Shown: positions 17,218 to 25,924 of the stretch, one piece after another
Numbering within the stretch: the first letter of the stretch is position 1
How the letters are laid out: each line of letters starts with the position of its first letter
Origin: Phycisphaeraceae bacterium
Lineage (GTDB): Bacteria; Planctomycetota; Phycisphaerae; Phycisphaerales; UBA1924
DNA length: 48,439 nt
NCBI GenBank assembly: GCA_026126345.1
Contig: JAHCJH010000008.1
Coordinates: 1 to 48,439, forward strand
Direction: 5' to 3'
Position numbers and translations under genes: made by a program
Notes under the pieces: generated by a model
Told to the model about the DNA's origin: nothing
Databases searched by the model: none
The model's input: the letters and a program-made list of their open reading frames with translations, nothing else

Positions 17218-17825
17218 CCTCCGGCCTGGTAGCCTTCGATGGCGGTGATGAGGCAGCCGACAGCCAGGATCAGCGCATCCTCCACCGCGGGATCGACGTG
17301 GGCGATACGAACCTCGAGCTGGTAGATGAAGGGGTTGAATCGCTGGCGGAAGGTGGCCAGGACCGCGCCGTCGTTCCGCACCAGCGAGTACCGTTGCGGG
17401 AAGAGCACCGCCACGAAATCGACGAAGCGACGCAGCACCGGCAAGGCCGAGCCGTCCTCCCGCACCTGGGCCACCTCGCGCCCGCCGGCGTCGAACACAA
17501 GCCACGAATCGCGGACGAACGTCGAAGCCAGCCCGCGACGCCGCAGCGATCCCAGCACACGCCCGTCGGGCCGGGCCACGTCGTAGGTGGAGCCGAAATC
17601 GATGATCGAACGGGCCTTGATGGTGATCCACTCCGACGTGCAGGCCTCGTCGGCGTAGATGCGGATGTCCTCTTTCAGTTTGAAGGCACGCTGCTTGCAA
17701 TAGCCGATCAGGCTCCCCGCGGGGTCGCGGATGTAGAACGCCGCGCCGAAGAGCTTGAGCACCTTCCGCCGAATGACGAAGGTTGCACCTTCTGAGCCGG
17801 CGGGCGTGGCGTGGCCATCGGTCAT
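17214..17825 (-). CDS. LURP-one-related/tubby-like C-terminal fold protein
   Basis: A 203-residue protein with the repeated strand pattern of LURP-one/scramblase-like proteins. Examples are FYIRDPAGSLIGYCKQRAFK, then YDVARPDGRVLGSLRRRG, LVFDAGGREVAQVRED and YSLVRNDGAVLATFRQRFNP, all of the type x-V-x-D-x-x-G-x-x-I/L. This predicts a closed 12-strand barrel around a central helix. The C-terminal hydrophobic segment (DALILAVGCLITAIEGY) could be the buried helix of this fold. The bacterial role is unknown. It lies between topoisomerase VI B and the RibD_C gene, overlapping the latter by 4 nt. Confidence 0.75.
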   Translation of the reverse strand: MTDGHATPAGSEGATFVIRRKVLKLFGAAFYIRDPAGSLIGYCKQRAFKLKEDIRIYADEACTSEWITIKARSIIDFGSTYDVARPDGRVLGSLRRRGLASTFVRDSWLVFDAGGREVAQVREDGSALPVLRRFVDFVAVLFPQRYSLVRNDGAVLATFRQRFNPFIYQLEVRIAHVDPAVEDALILAVGCLITAIEGYQAGG

Positions 17826-17842
17826 GGGATCCCCCGGATGGA

Positions 17843-20140
17843 TCAGAACAGGCGCGGGCCGTCGTCGGCCGGAGCGAGCTTGCCGGTCTTCGGGTCAAGC
17901 CGCAGGCGCGGCTTGACGGGCTTGGAGGGGACCTCTTCCGACCGCTGCGCGGCGTTGACCGACAGGGCCGCGGCTTCCGCCTTGGTGGGCTTACCGCCGG
18001 GAATGTCGCTCAGGTCAGCACGCGGACGGGCGGGCGATGCGCCGGCCTTGGATGACGGCCTTCCGCCGCTTCGAGCCTTGCGTGCGCCCGCCCGGCGGGT
18101 CTGGGGCTCCAGGTCCAACAGCGCGGGCCCCTCATCGGGCTTGAGGCGCACGCCGCCGGCGCGCGTCGGGGCCGGTTCGATGGGCGTGGCCGCCGGCGAA
18201 ACGGCGCCGGTTTCCACGATGATCACGCCCTCCTGGTCGGCCGGGTCCTCGTCGCGAAGCGCCTTGCCCTCTTCATCGAGCTGCAGGTCCGCGATGGCGG
18301 TCCGCTTCTTGGCCTGGGCCTGGAGCGCCTCGTAGAGCTTCTTCGCGTCCGTGTTGTTGATGGCGTGGATGGCCTGGGTGATCTCGCCGATGTAGCGCTC
18401 GAAGATGTCGCGGCGTTCGCTCTCCCGCTTCATCCGCAGACGCTTGCGCAGATAGGTGCCGAGTTTACGGCCGCACTCCATCAGCGCCAGCTTCATCTCC
18501 TTGCGGATCTCGTCGTAGTCCGCGATCGCCTCCTTGCTCTCGCTGGTGAAAGGCACCCAGACGCTGGCCATGTGCAGCATGATGACCAGCGGGCCGATCG
18601 GCAAGGCCCCGCGCGGGTGTTGCAGGTCGTAGTTCCGCCAGTTGGTCTCCGTGACCGCCTTGAACGACGAGCAGGCCGACTGCTGGAACAGCAGCGGCAC
18701 GCGGTTGGCAAACCGGATGACCCGCGACGGCTCGTCCGCCGGGAGTTCGCCGCCGAAGGCGATGGCGGTCTCGATCAGGAACGGGCGTCCCCGGTAAATG
18801 GCCGCCTCGCGGCTCGACGCCGCGTAGAACTCGGCGCGAACGCCCTTGAACATGCCCTTGAGCATCTGCTGCACGCCGATCGGCGCCAGACAGTCGGTGG
18901 GGGGCGGGGGGAGTTTGGAGTCCTGGAGCTCCTTGAACAGCCGTTCGGCCATCGCGTGATCGATGTCGGCCACCTTGGTGCGGCTGGTCACGCCGATCTT
19001 CTCGCAGAACCCCGAGGCGCTGGCCGGACTGACGCGGCAGAACTTCTCCTGCAGGAAGTGGTACAGCGAGCCGCCGGGCTTTTCCAGCTCGGCTTCCTTG
19101 AGCATCTGCAGCAGGATGCCCAGTTCGATGCCCTTGGGGTGCGGCTGGATCTCCTTGGTTTCTGGCGGCAGCTCGTTCACGGCGCGCGGGAAGACGACCA
19201 GGTCGCCAAGGTCCTCGGTCACGGCAGGGGCCGCCGGCGCGGGTTCGGCCGCCGGGCCCGCGTCCGCGGGCGACGGGGCGGCGGGGCGCGGCTTGAGCAG
19301 CGGCGTGTCCTCTTCCTCGTCGGTTGTGCGCGTCGGGCGCACGAACGCGATCCGCGCGTGCGGGTTGGCGATCGCCGTCAGTTCCAGGAACTCGTCGACC
19401 GACCCCCGCCCGCGCTGATACTTGCCGTCGAGCTCGATGCTCACCGACGTGCCGGTGGGGTGCGACTCGGCGCTCAGCAGCGTGCCCTCGGCCGCGAGCC
19501 GGCGCGTCGAGGCGCTCAGCTCCCGCAATCGCGCCGGGGGAAACTCCTTCGTCTCGCGGTCCTGTGTCACCTCGGCGCGGTTGGTCTTGGTGTTGATCGC
19601 CAGTTCGATGTGGTGGGCCGGCTTGCGCGCATCGGGCCGCGTGTAGATCGCCATCGGCTTGCCGGTGGTGATCAGCCCGTACATGCCCGCGGCGGAGATG
19701 CCGATTCCCTGCTGCCCGCGCGACATCTTCAGGCGGTGGAACTTCGATCCGTAGAGCAGCCGGCCGAAGATGTGCTCAACCTGCTTGCGGACGATGCCCG
19801 GCCCGTTGTCGACCACGGTCACTCGGTAGCGGCTGCTCTTGGCCGAGGCGGGCCTGTCGGGCTGCAGGTCCTCGAGCACGACGGTGATGTCCGGCAGGAT
19901 GCCCGCCTCTTCGCACGCGTCCAGCGAGTTGTCGACGGCCTCCTTGACGGTCGTGAGCAGGGCCTTGCGGGGGTTGTCGAACCCGAGCAGGTGCCGGTTC
20001 TTGGCGAAGAACTCCGACACCGAAATGTCGCGCTGCCGGGCGGCCATGGTTTCCGCCGTGGCACGCGCCGCTTCTCTCTTCTTCACGACTTTGGTCTCGA
20101 CCTTGGGTTCTGCGACTGGAGCCTCGACCACCGCGTTCAT
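17843..20140 (-). CDS. top6B: DNA topoisomerase VI subunit B
   Basis: A 765-residue GHKL ATPase subunit of type IIB topoisomerase. The Bergerat fold is clear: N-box KEAVDNSLDACEEAG (Glu67, Asn71), G1 box VVDNGPGI (Asp111) and G2 box RGQQGIGISAAGMYG (residues 141-155). A helix-two-turn-helix region and the transducer domain follow. About 130 C-terminal residues from residue 640 are Pro/Ala/Lys-rich and probably disordered. An acidic/Ala-Pro insert of about 40 residues lies near residues 270-310. ATG 20140 is preceded by GGAGGG at correct spacing, so it was preferred to the in-frame ATG at 20191. It would pair with the subunit A at 15475-16602. Confidence 0.94.
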   Translation of the reverse strand: MNAVVEAPVAEPKVETKVVKKREAARATAETMAARQRDISVSEFFAKNRHLLGFDNPRKALLTTVKEAVDNSLDACEEAGILPDITVVLEDLQPDRPASAKSSRYRVTVVDNGPGIVRKQVEHIFGRLLYGSKFHRLKMSRGQQGIGISAAGMYGLITTGKPMAIYTRPDARKPAHHIELAINTKTNRAEVTQDRETKEFPPARLRELSASTRRLAAEGTLLSAESHPTGTSVSIELDGKYQRGRGSVDEFLELTAIANPHARIAFVRPTRTTDEEEDTPLLKPRPAAPSPADAGPAAEPAPAAPAVTEDLGDLVVFPRAVNELPPETKEIQPHPKGIELGILLQMLKEAELEKPGGSLYHFLQEKFCRVSPASASGFCEKIGVTSRTKVADIDHAMAERLFKELQDSKLPPPPTDCLAPIGVQQMLKGMFKGVRAEFYAASSREAAIYRGRPFLIETAIAFGGELPADEPSRVIRFANRVPLLFQQSACSSFKAVTETNWRNYDLQHPRGALPIGPLVIMLHMASVWVPFTSESKEAIADYDEIRKEMKLALMECGRKLGTYLRKRLRMKRESERRDIFERYIGEITQAIHAINNTDAKKLYEALQAQAKKRTAIADLQLDEEGKALRDEDPADQEGVIIVETGAVSPAATPIEPAPTRAGGVRLKPDEGPALLDLEPQTRRAGARKARSGGRPSSKAGASPARPRADLSDIPGGKPTKAEAAALSVNAAQRSEEVPSKPVKPRLRLDPKTGKLAPADDGPRLF

Positions 20141-20343
20141 GTTCAGCCCTCCGTGGCTGGCCTTTCGAGTCCGTCTACCGTCGATCGGCACTATACCCGC
20201 GCGGGCGTGATCCGTGCCCGCCGAACGGTCAGCGCCCGGCCGCGCCGGGGCCGAGATTTTCGGTGCCGACCACGCGACTCGGGCCGGCGAGGCGGCTATA
20301 CAAGAGGCATCGCTCGGCCTCGTGGGAAACCCAGGGAGGGTGC

Positions 20344-21735
20344 ATGCCCAAGCCCCCGCGGCTCATCGTCGTCGCCAACAGACTGCCCATCAACCGCGTC
20401 GGCTCCGGCCCCAGCGCACGCTGGGTCGAGAGCGGCGGGGGCCTGGTGACGGCGCTCGTGCCGATGTGCAGGGCCCAGCGCGGCGCCTGGGTCGGCTGGA
20501 CCGGTGCGGCGACTTCACGCGGGGCGGCCGTTCGTCCCTTCACGCACGAAGGCATCGGCATCCGCCCGGTCACCCTGTCCGAGGCGGAAGTGGACGGGTT
20601 CTATCACCAGATGTCCAACCGGACCTTCTGGCCTCTCTACCACGACGCCATCCGCACGCCCGACTTCGACCACCGCTGGTGGCGGCCGTACTTCGAAGTC
20701 AACCGGCGGTACGCCCGGGCCGCGGCCAGCGTCGCCGGCAAGGGCGACCTGGTCTGGGTGCACGACTACCACCTGCAACTGGTGCCCGGAATGATCCGCG
20801 AGCTGCGGCCGGACGTGAAAATCGGATTCTTCCTGCACATCCCCTTCCCGCCCGAAGAACTGTTCGCCTGGCTGCCGTGGCGGGAGAAGATCCTGCGCGG
20901 GCTCCTGGGGGCGGACGTCGTCGGGTTCCAGACGCACGCCTCCGCGTTGAACTTCGTCCGGGCGGCACGCCAGTTCGCCGGCGCCGAGGGGCCCGAGGAA
21001 CAACTGGAGTTCGAGGGGCGGGCGGTGCACGTCGGTTCGTACCCGATCTCGATCGACACCCCGTGGTTCGAGGCCCAGGCGGCTGAGGCCGAAACCGTCC
21101 GCGAGGCGGCGACCATCCGCCGTCGCATCGGCGGCAACCGCAAGCTCATCCTGTGCGTTGACCGTCTGGACTACACCAAGGGCATCGACACCCGCCTGCG
21201 GGCGTTCGAGCTGCTGCTGGAGCGCGGCCGGTTCACCGCGCGTGACTGCGTGCTCATGCAGGTCGCGGTCCCCAGCCGCGAGCCGGTGTTCGAGTACGCC
21301 GAGATGCGCACCCGGATCGAGCAGATCGTGGGCCGGATCAACGGCGAGTACTCCGAGCCCGGGCGCGTCGCGGTGCACTACTTCCGCAGGAGCCTGGCCC
21401 GAAAGGAACTGGTCGCCTACTACCGCGCCGCGGACATCATGGTCGTCACGCCGCTGCGCGACGGGATGAACCTGGTCGCCAAGGAGTTCGTGGCGACCCG
21501 CCTGGACGGCAGCGGGGTGCTGGTGCTCAGCGAGTTCGCCGGCGCCGCCAGGGAGCTGCGTCGGGCGCTGCTGGTCAACCCGCGCGACATCGAGGGCGTT
21601 GCCAGCGCCATGGAGCAGGCGCTCAGCATGCCCAGGAGCGACGCGCGCCAGCGGATGAGCATCCTCCGCATGATCGTCCGCCGCCACGACGTCGCCGTCT
21701 GGGCCGAGTCGTTCCTGGAGTCCCTGCGCCGATGA
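20344..21735 (+). CDS. otsA: Alpha,alpha-trehalose-phosphate synthase (GT20)
   Basis: A 463-residue GT20 enzyme that makes trehalose 6-phosphate from a nucleotide glucose and glucose 6-phosphate. Motifs in order: VVANRLPINR, GGGLVTALVPM, WVGWTG, VHDYHLQLVPGMIRE, GFFLHIPFPP, CVDRLDYTKGIDTRL and PLRDGMNLVAKEFVA. ATG 20344 has AGGGAGG just upstream. It is followed with a 4-nt overlap (ATGA) by the phosphatase-GH15 fusion, so synthesis and dephosphorylation are coupled. A divergent region of about 200 nt separates it from topoisomerase VI B. Trehalose is a usual osmoprotectant. Confidence 0.96.
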   Translation: MPKPPRLIVVANRLPINRVGSGPSARWVESGGGLVTALVPMCRAQRGAWVGWTGAATSRGAAVRPFTHEGIGIRPVTLSEAEVDGFYHQMSNRTFWPLYHDAIRTPDFDHRWWRPYFEVNRRYARAAASVAGKGDLVWVHDYHLQLVPGMIRELRPDVKIGFFLHIPFPPEELFAWLPWREKILRGLLGADVVGFQTHASALNFVRAARQFAGAEGPEEQLEFEGRAVHVGSYPISIDTPWFEAQAAEAETVREAATIRRRIGGNRKLILCVDRLDYTKGIDTRLRAFELLLERGRFTARDCVLMQVAVPSREPVFEYAEMRTRIEQIVGRINGEYSEPGRVAVHYFRRSLARKELVAYYRAADIMVVTPLRDGMNLVAKEFVATRLDGSGVLVLSEFAGAARELRRALLVNPRDIEGVASAMEQALSMPRSDARQRMSILRMIVRRHDVAVWAESFLESLRR

Positions 21736-24299
21736 ACCCGGGCGAACGCCAACCCGCGATCGACCCCGCGCTCGAAGAACGGTTGCGGACCGCCGCCGCC
21801 GCGCCGATGCTCCTGATCGCCTGCGACTTCGACGGCACGCTGTCGCCCATCGCGCCGACGCCGTCCCAGGCCAGCCCGGACGCGGAGGCGGTTCGGGCGC
21901 TGCACGAGCTCGACGACCTGGCGCGGACGCACGGGGCCGTGATCTCCGGGCGCGGGGTGGACGAGATCGAGCGGCTGATCCAGGACTGCCGGGGCCTGCT
22001 GCTGGTCGGCAGCCACGGGGCCGAAGCGCCGTTGCTCGGACCGGCGCCGGCCATCGATCGTTCGCTGCTGACGGAGATCGAGCGGGAAGTGCGGTCGATC
22101 GCTTCCGAACTGGCCGGGTCTCTCGTCGAGGTCAAGCCCTACGGCGTGGCCCTGCACTACCGGCTGGCGACGGGCGACCCCGGGCCCGTGCTCGACGCCG
22201 TTTCGGTCGGCCCCGGCGGCCGGCCCGGCGTTCAGGTGATCCGGGGCCACAAGGTCATCGAGCTGTGCGTCGCCACACCCGGCAAGGGCCGGGCCCTGGA
22301 GCGGCTGAAATTCCACACCGACGCCAAGTCCGTGGTGTTCATCGGCGACGACGAGACCGACGAGCACGCCTTCGCCGCCCTGGCGCCGTCGGACGTCGGC
22401 ATCAAGGTCGGGTCCGGCCCGACGGTCGCCGCGCTGCGGGTCGCCCAGCAGGCGGACGTCGCCGTCGTGCTCCGCCGGCTGGGGGAGTTGCGCAGGGCCT
22501 GGTTGACGCACGCGGCGCCGACACCGATCAACGCGCACGCCATGCTCTCGGACCAGCGCACGGTGGCGCTGATCAATCCCCGCGGCGGCGTGGCCTGGCT
22601 GTGCGCGCCGCGAATCGACTCGGGTGCTGTGTTCGCGTCGCTTCTCGGCGGGCCGGGGCGGGGCGAGTGGTCCGTCGAGCCGGAGGGCGACCCCGCCGGC
22701 CCGGCGCGCCAGACGTACGCGCCCGACTCGATGATCCTCACCACCCACCTGGGCGGCGTGAAGATCACCGACTACCTCGATTGCTCGGCCGGACGCGCCT
22801 ACCAGCGGGCCGGCAGGTCCGATCTGGTCCGGGTCATCGAAGGCGTGGGAACCGTCCGCGTTCGCTTCGTGCCGCGACTGGACTTCGGCCGCCAGCCGTC
22901 GCGCCTGGCCGTTGTGTCCGACGGCCTGGTCGTCGAAGGGGCGCACGAGCCGCTGTGCCTCTACGCCCCGGGCGTCGCCTGGACCGTGGAAGAGGACGGC
23001 AGGCACCACTCGGCGACCGCGTCGATCAATCTCGAGCGCGGGCCCGTTCTCATGGAAATGCGGATCGGAACGTCGAGCCTGCGCGCCTCGCCGATCTTCG
23101 AGACCTCGCGCCGCGCCCAGACGCAGCGATTCTGGTCAGGCTGGGCCGCGAGTCTGGCGATCCCAGATCTCCCGCCGGATGCTCGGACGGCCGTCGCCCG
23201 CAGCGCCCTGGTGCTCAAGGCGCTCTGCCACGGCCCCTCGGGCGCGATCGCCGCCGCCGCGACCACCAGCCTGCCCGCCCCCATCGGCGGCTCCCGCAAC
23301 TGGGACTACCGCTACTGCTGGCCCCGGGATTCGGCGCTCGCCGCCGCATCGCTGCTGCGGCTGGGCAACACCGGCACAGCCATGAAGCTGCTGGACTGGC
23401 TGGTCGGCGTGGTCGATCGGTGCGAGTCGTCCGACCGCCTGCGCCCCATCTACACGGTCGCCGGCGCCGAACTGGGGCCGGAGGCGGAGCTTTCCGAACT
23501 GGCTGGCTACGCCGGCAGCCGCCCGGTGCGCATCGGAAACGCCGCCGCCGGTCAGTTGCAGCTCGATATGTTCGGCCCAATCGTTGAACTCGTGGCGATG
23601 CTCACCGATTCGGGCGCGCCGATCACGCCCCAGTACTGGCGGCTGGTGGAATCGATGGTGCAGGCGGTCGCGCGACGCTGGCAGGAGCCCGACCACGGCA
23701 TCTGGGAGGTCCGCTCGGCGCCGCGACACCACGTCCACAGCAAGGCGATGTGCTGGCTGGCCGTCGATCGCGGCATCCGCGTCGCCGACGCCGCCGTCGG
23801 CCGCGTGCCCGACGGGTGGATCGAGCTGCGCGACCGCATCGCCGCCGACGTGCTCACCCAGGGCTGGAACGCCGACGCCGGCGCGTTCTCCGCCGCCTAC
23901 GGAACCCCCGATCTGGACGCCGCGGCGTTGCACCTCGGGCTCTCGGGCTTGCTCCCTCCGGACGATGCCCGCTTCGTGGCGACGGTCCAGGCCATCGACC
24001 GGGAACTCGGCCAGGGGCCGGTGATTCGCCGGTATCGCAGCCCCGATGGGCTGCCCGGAGTGGAAGGTGGGTTCCTGATCTGCACCGCGTGGATGATCGA
24101 AGCCTTGGCCCTGATCGGCCGGACCGAAGAGGCCGCCCGGCGGTTCGCACGCTACCTCGAGCTCGCCGGCCCAACCGGCCTGTTGGCCGAGCAGTTCGAA
24201 CCGACCGAAGGCGTCGCCGCCGGCAACTACCCCCAGGCGTACTCCCACCTGGGGCTCATCAACGCCGCGGTGCGCCTTGCGGCCAGCACGCGGCGGTGA
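21732..24299 (+). CDS. otsB: Trehalose-6-phosphatase fused to a GH15 glucoamylase/trehalase-like domain
   Basis: An 855-residue two-domain protein. Residues 1 to about 250 form a HAD-type trehalose-phosphatase (CDFDGTLSP with Asp32 and Asp34, SGRGVDEIERLI, GSHGAE, IGDDETDEHAFAAL). From about residue 265 a GH15 enzyme begins (SDQRTVALINPRGGVAWLCA, RIDSGAVFASLLGG). The catalytic (alpha/alpha)6 part includes NWDYRYCWPRDSALAAASLL and the late region ending YSHLGLINAAVRLA. GH15 covers glucoamylases and bacterial trehalases. The fusion could dephosphorylate trehalose-P and also degrade trehalose or a related glucan; the second activity is inferred. It overlaps otsA by 4 nt. Confidence 0.92.
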   Translation: MNPGERQPAIDPALEERLRTAAAAPMLLIACDFDGTLSPIAPTPSQASPDAEAVRALHELDDLARTHGAVISGRGVDEIERLIQDCRGLLLVGSHGAEAPLLGPAPAIDRSLLTEIEREVRSIASELAGSLVEVKPYGVALHYRLATGDPGPVLDAVSVGPGGRPGVQVIRGHKVIELCVATPGKGRALERLKFHTDAKSVVFIGDDETDEHAFAALAPSDVGIKVGSGPTVAALRVAQQADVAVVLRRLGELRRAWLTHAAPTPINAHAMLSDQRTVALINPRGGVAWLCAPRIDSGAVFASLLGGPGRGEWSVEPEGDPAGPARQTYAPDSMILTTHLGGVKITDYLDCSAGRAYQRAGRSDLVRVIEGVGTVRVRFVPRLDFGRQPSRLAVVSDGLVVEGAHEPLCLYAPGVAWTVEEDGRHHSATASINLERGPVLMEMRIGTSSLRASPIFETSRRAQTQRFWSGWAASLAIPDLPPDARTAVARSALVLKALCHGPSGAIAAAATTSLPAPIGGSRNWDYRYCWPRDSALAAASLLRLGNTGTAMKLLDWLVGVVDRCESSDRLRPIYTVAGAELGPEAELSELAGYAGSRPVRIGNAAAGQLQLDMFGPIVELVAMLTDSGAPITPQYWRLVESMVQAVARRWQEPDHGIWEVRSAPRHHVHSKAMCWLAVDRGIRVADAAVGRVPDGWIELRDRIAADVLTQGWNADAGAFSAAYGTPDLDAAALHLGLSGLLPPDDARFVATVQAIDRELGQGPVIRRYRSPDGLPGVEGGFLICTAWMIEALALIGRTEEAARRFARYLELAGPTGLLAEQFEPTEGVAAGNYPQAYSHLGLINAAVRLAASTRR

Positions 24300-24355
24300 G
24301 GATCCCGCCTATCCTTGCCGCCCGTTTCACGACCCGTCCGACGGAGCCGCCACGC

Positions 24356-24826
24356 ATGGAAACGACGCTGATCATCCTCAAGCCCGACGCCGTTCAACGC
24401 GGCCTGATGGGACGCATCATCGCCCGGTTTGAAGACAAGGGTCTGCAGATCGTCGGCGCCAAGCTCACCAAGATCCCCATGAGCCTGGCTGAGCGGCACT
24501 ACGAGGCGCACAAGACCAAGGGGTTCTACCCCGGCCTGGTCAAGTTCATGACGTCGTCGCCGGTCCTGGTCCTGGCCGTCCGCGGCAACGGGGCCATCAC
24601 CATCGCCCGAAACATGATGGGCGCCACCTTCGGATCCAAGGCCAATCCGGGCACGATCCGCGGCGACTTCGGCGTCTCCAACTCGTTCAACCTGATCCAC
24701 GGCTCCGACAGCCCCGAAGCCGCCGCACGCGAACTCGCGCTGTTCTTCCAGCCCGGCGAGGTGCTCGAGTGGTCGCGGGCCGGCGACGCGTGGGTCTACG
24801 ACATGTCCGCCGGCAAGCCCGAGTAA
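24356..24826 (+). CDS. ndk: Nucleoside diphosphate kinase
   Basis: A 156-residue enzyme that transfers gamma-phosphate between nucleoside triphosphates and diphosphates. It begins METTLIILKPDAVQRGLMG. The phospho-histidine is in NLIHGSDSPE, the classical signature, and RNMMGATFGSKANPGTIRG forms the nucleotide pocket. It is slightly longer than the typical 140-150 residues because of a short C-terminal extension. The convergent acidic-protein gene ends 10 nt away. Confidence 0.97.
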   Translation: METTLIILKPDAVQRGLMGRIIARFEDKGLQIVGAKLTKIPMSLAERHYEAHKTKGFYPGLVKFMTSSPVLVLAVRGNGAITIARNMMGATFGSKANPGTIRGDFGVSNSFNLIHGSDSPEAAARELALFFQPGEVLEWSRAGDAWVYDMSAGKPE

Positions 24827-24836
24827 GCCGCCCCCA

Positions 24837-25190
24837 TCACAGTTCCATCGGCGTCCAGTCGGCGTGCTCGCCGATCGTGGCGCGATCGTCCAGCCACGCC
24901 AGAAACACCGCCGCGGCGTCCTCGGCCGACACCGGCTCCTCGGCGATCTGGAAGTGGCCATCGCCAGCGGGCTCGTGATACTCCACGTGGAGTCCTTCCC
25001 CGCCCATGGCGGCCGCCTGGATGTAGTCGCCCTCACCCGCCGCGAGAATGACAAACCCCGTCTCGCAGGCCGCCAGGTGCTCCACGATCGCCCGGACGTC
25101 ATCGCGCGTCGGCGCCTCGACCTCGCCGTCGGTGGGTTCGACGTCGACTTCCGCCCATTCGAGCCGGATTGTGGAGCCCGCCGAACCCAT
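24837..25190 (-). CDS. Small acidic protein coupled to csrA
   Basis: A 117-residue, strongly acidic protein of no family I can name with confidence. Seen features: FVILAAGEGDYIQAAAMGGE, HVEYHEPAGDGHFQ and EDAAAVFLAWLDDRA near the C terminus, suggesting a small alpha/beta fold. Its ATG (25190) overlaps the csrA stop by one base (TGATG), so it should be translated by reinitiation after CsrA. FliW, the usual CsrA partner encoded nearby, is longer and I do not see its motifs. It could be a new partner or an unrelated passenger. Confidence 0.7.
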   Translation of the reverse strand: MGSAGSTIRLEWAEVDVEPTDGEVEAPTRDDVRAIVEHLAACETGFVILAAGEGDYIQAAAMGGEGLHVEYHEPAGDGHFQIAEEPVSAEDAAAVFLAWLDDRATIGEHADWTPMEL

Positions 25191-25432
25191 CAGCCGCCCG
25201 CGGCGGACTTGTTCGGCTGGTTGTTGATGCACGCGATCACCTCGGGCGGCCCGGGCTGATCGGTCGCGATCTGCTGGGCCACCTCGCGGCGGTGGACTTC
25301 GACGTTCCTGGGGAAGTCAAAGGCGATGCGCACCCGGTCGCCACGAATCGACGCGATCCGCACCACGCCGATGGGGTTACGCGGGTCGCCGATGACGACC
25401 TCCTCACCTTCGCGACGCGTGATGACCAGCAT
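25190..25432 (-). CDS. csrA: Carbon storage regulator CsrA/RsmA
   Basis: An 80-residue RNA-binding post-transcriptional regulator. It begins MLVITRREGEEVVIGD, has VRIASIRGDRVRIAFDFPR, and keeps the RNA-binding elements VHRREVAQQI. It binds GGA motifs near ribosome binding sites as a homodimer. The C-terminal tail of about 20 residues (ending NNQPNKSAAGG) is longer than in most gamma-proteobacterial CsrA. AGGAGGT precedes ATG 25432. No fliW or flagellar genes are adjacent; the coupled downstream gene encodes a small acidic protein. Confidence 0.95.
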   Translation of the reverse strand: MLVITRREGEEVVIGDPRNPIGVVRIASIRGDRVRIAFDFPRNVEVHRREVAQQIATDQPGPPEVIACINNQPNKSAAGG

Positions 25433-25621
25433 GCGGACCTCCTGTCCCCGGACCAACCCGGCCCCGGTGAAGCTCTCCGGCCAATATACCACCCCGGCCG
25501 CCGGGCACCAATCGGAAACTGCCGGAAGCACCCATTCAGAGGCCGGACCGTCGTAAGTGCTTGTTCGACATGGGGTTACGGCGGAGTGGCCCGTGGATGG
25601 GCCGGGGATGACCGCCCCCGG

Positions 25622-25873
25622 TCATGCGACCGCTTCGACCCGCTTGACCTGCGGCACGTGCTGCCGGAGATTCCGCTCGATGCCCAGTTGCAGGGTGGCG
25701 CTGGCCGACGGGCAGCCCACGCACGCGCCGTGAAGCCGGATTCGGACGATGCCGTCGCTGGTAACGTCCACCAGTTCCAGGTCGCCCCCGTCCGCCTGCA
25801 CGGCGGGCCGGATCAGGCTCAAGACCTTCTCCACCTGGCCGACGACCGTCGCATTGCCGGTTGGGGTGTTCAC
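25622..25873 (-). CDS. NifU C-terminal-domain iron-sulfur scaffold
   Basis: An 83-residue protein equal to the C-terminal domain of NifU (Nfu type). RPAVQADGGDLELVDV and HGACVGCPSASATLQLGIE are diagnostic; the CVGC pair binds a [4Fe-4S] cluster at the dimer interface for delivery to apoproteins. It is the standalone single-domain form. ATG 25873 gives the usual length. It is divergent from the secreted protein gene at 25925. Confidence 0.93.
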   Translation of the reverse strand: MNTPTGNATVVGQVEKVLSLIRPAVQADGGDLELVDVTSDGIVRIRLHGACVGCPSASATLQLGIERNLRQHVPQVKRVEAVA

Positions 25874-25924
25874 GCGCTGCGTCTCCGTGCCTGATGGTAG
25901 GGCCCAGGCCGTCTACCGTACTTC

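Noticed and set aside
18365-20449. A plus-strand open frame of about 690 codons opposite topoisomerase VI B
   Set aside because: An antisense shadow of a gene with clear Bergerat-fold motifs; no independent evidence.
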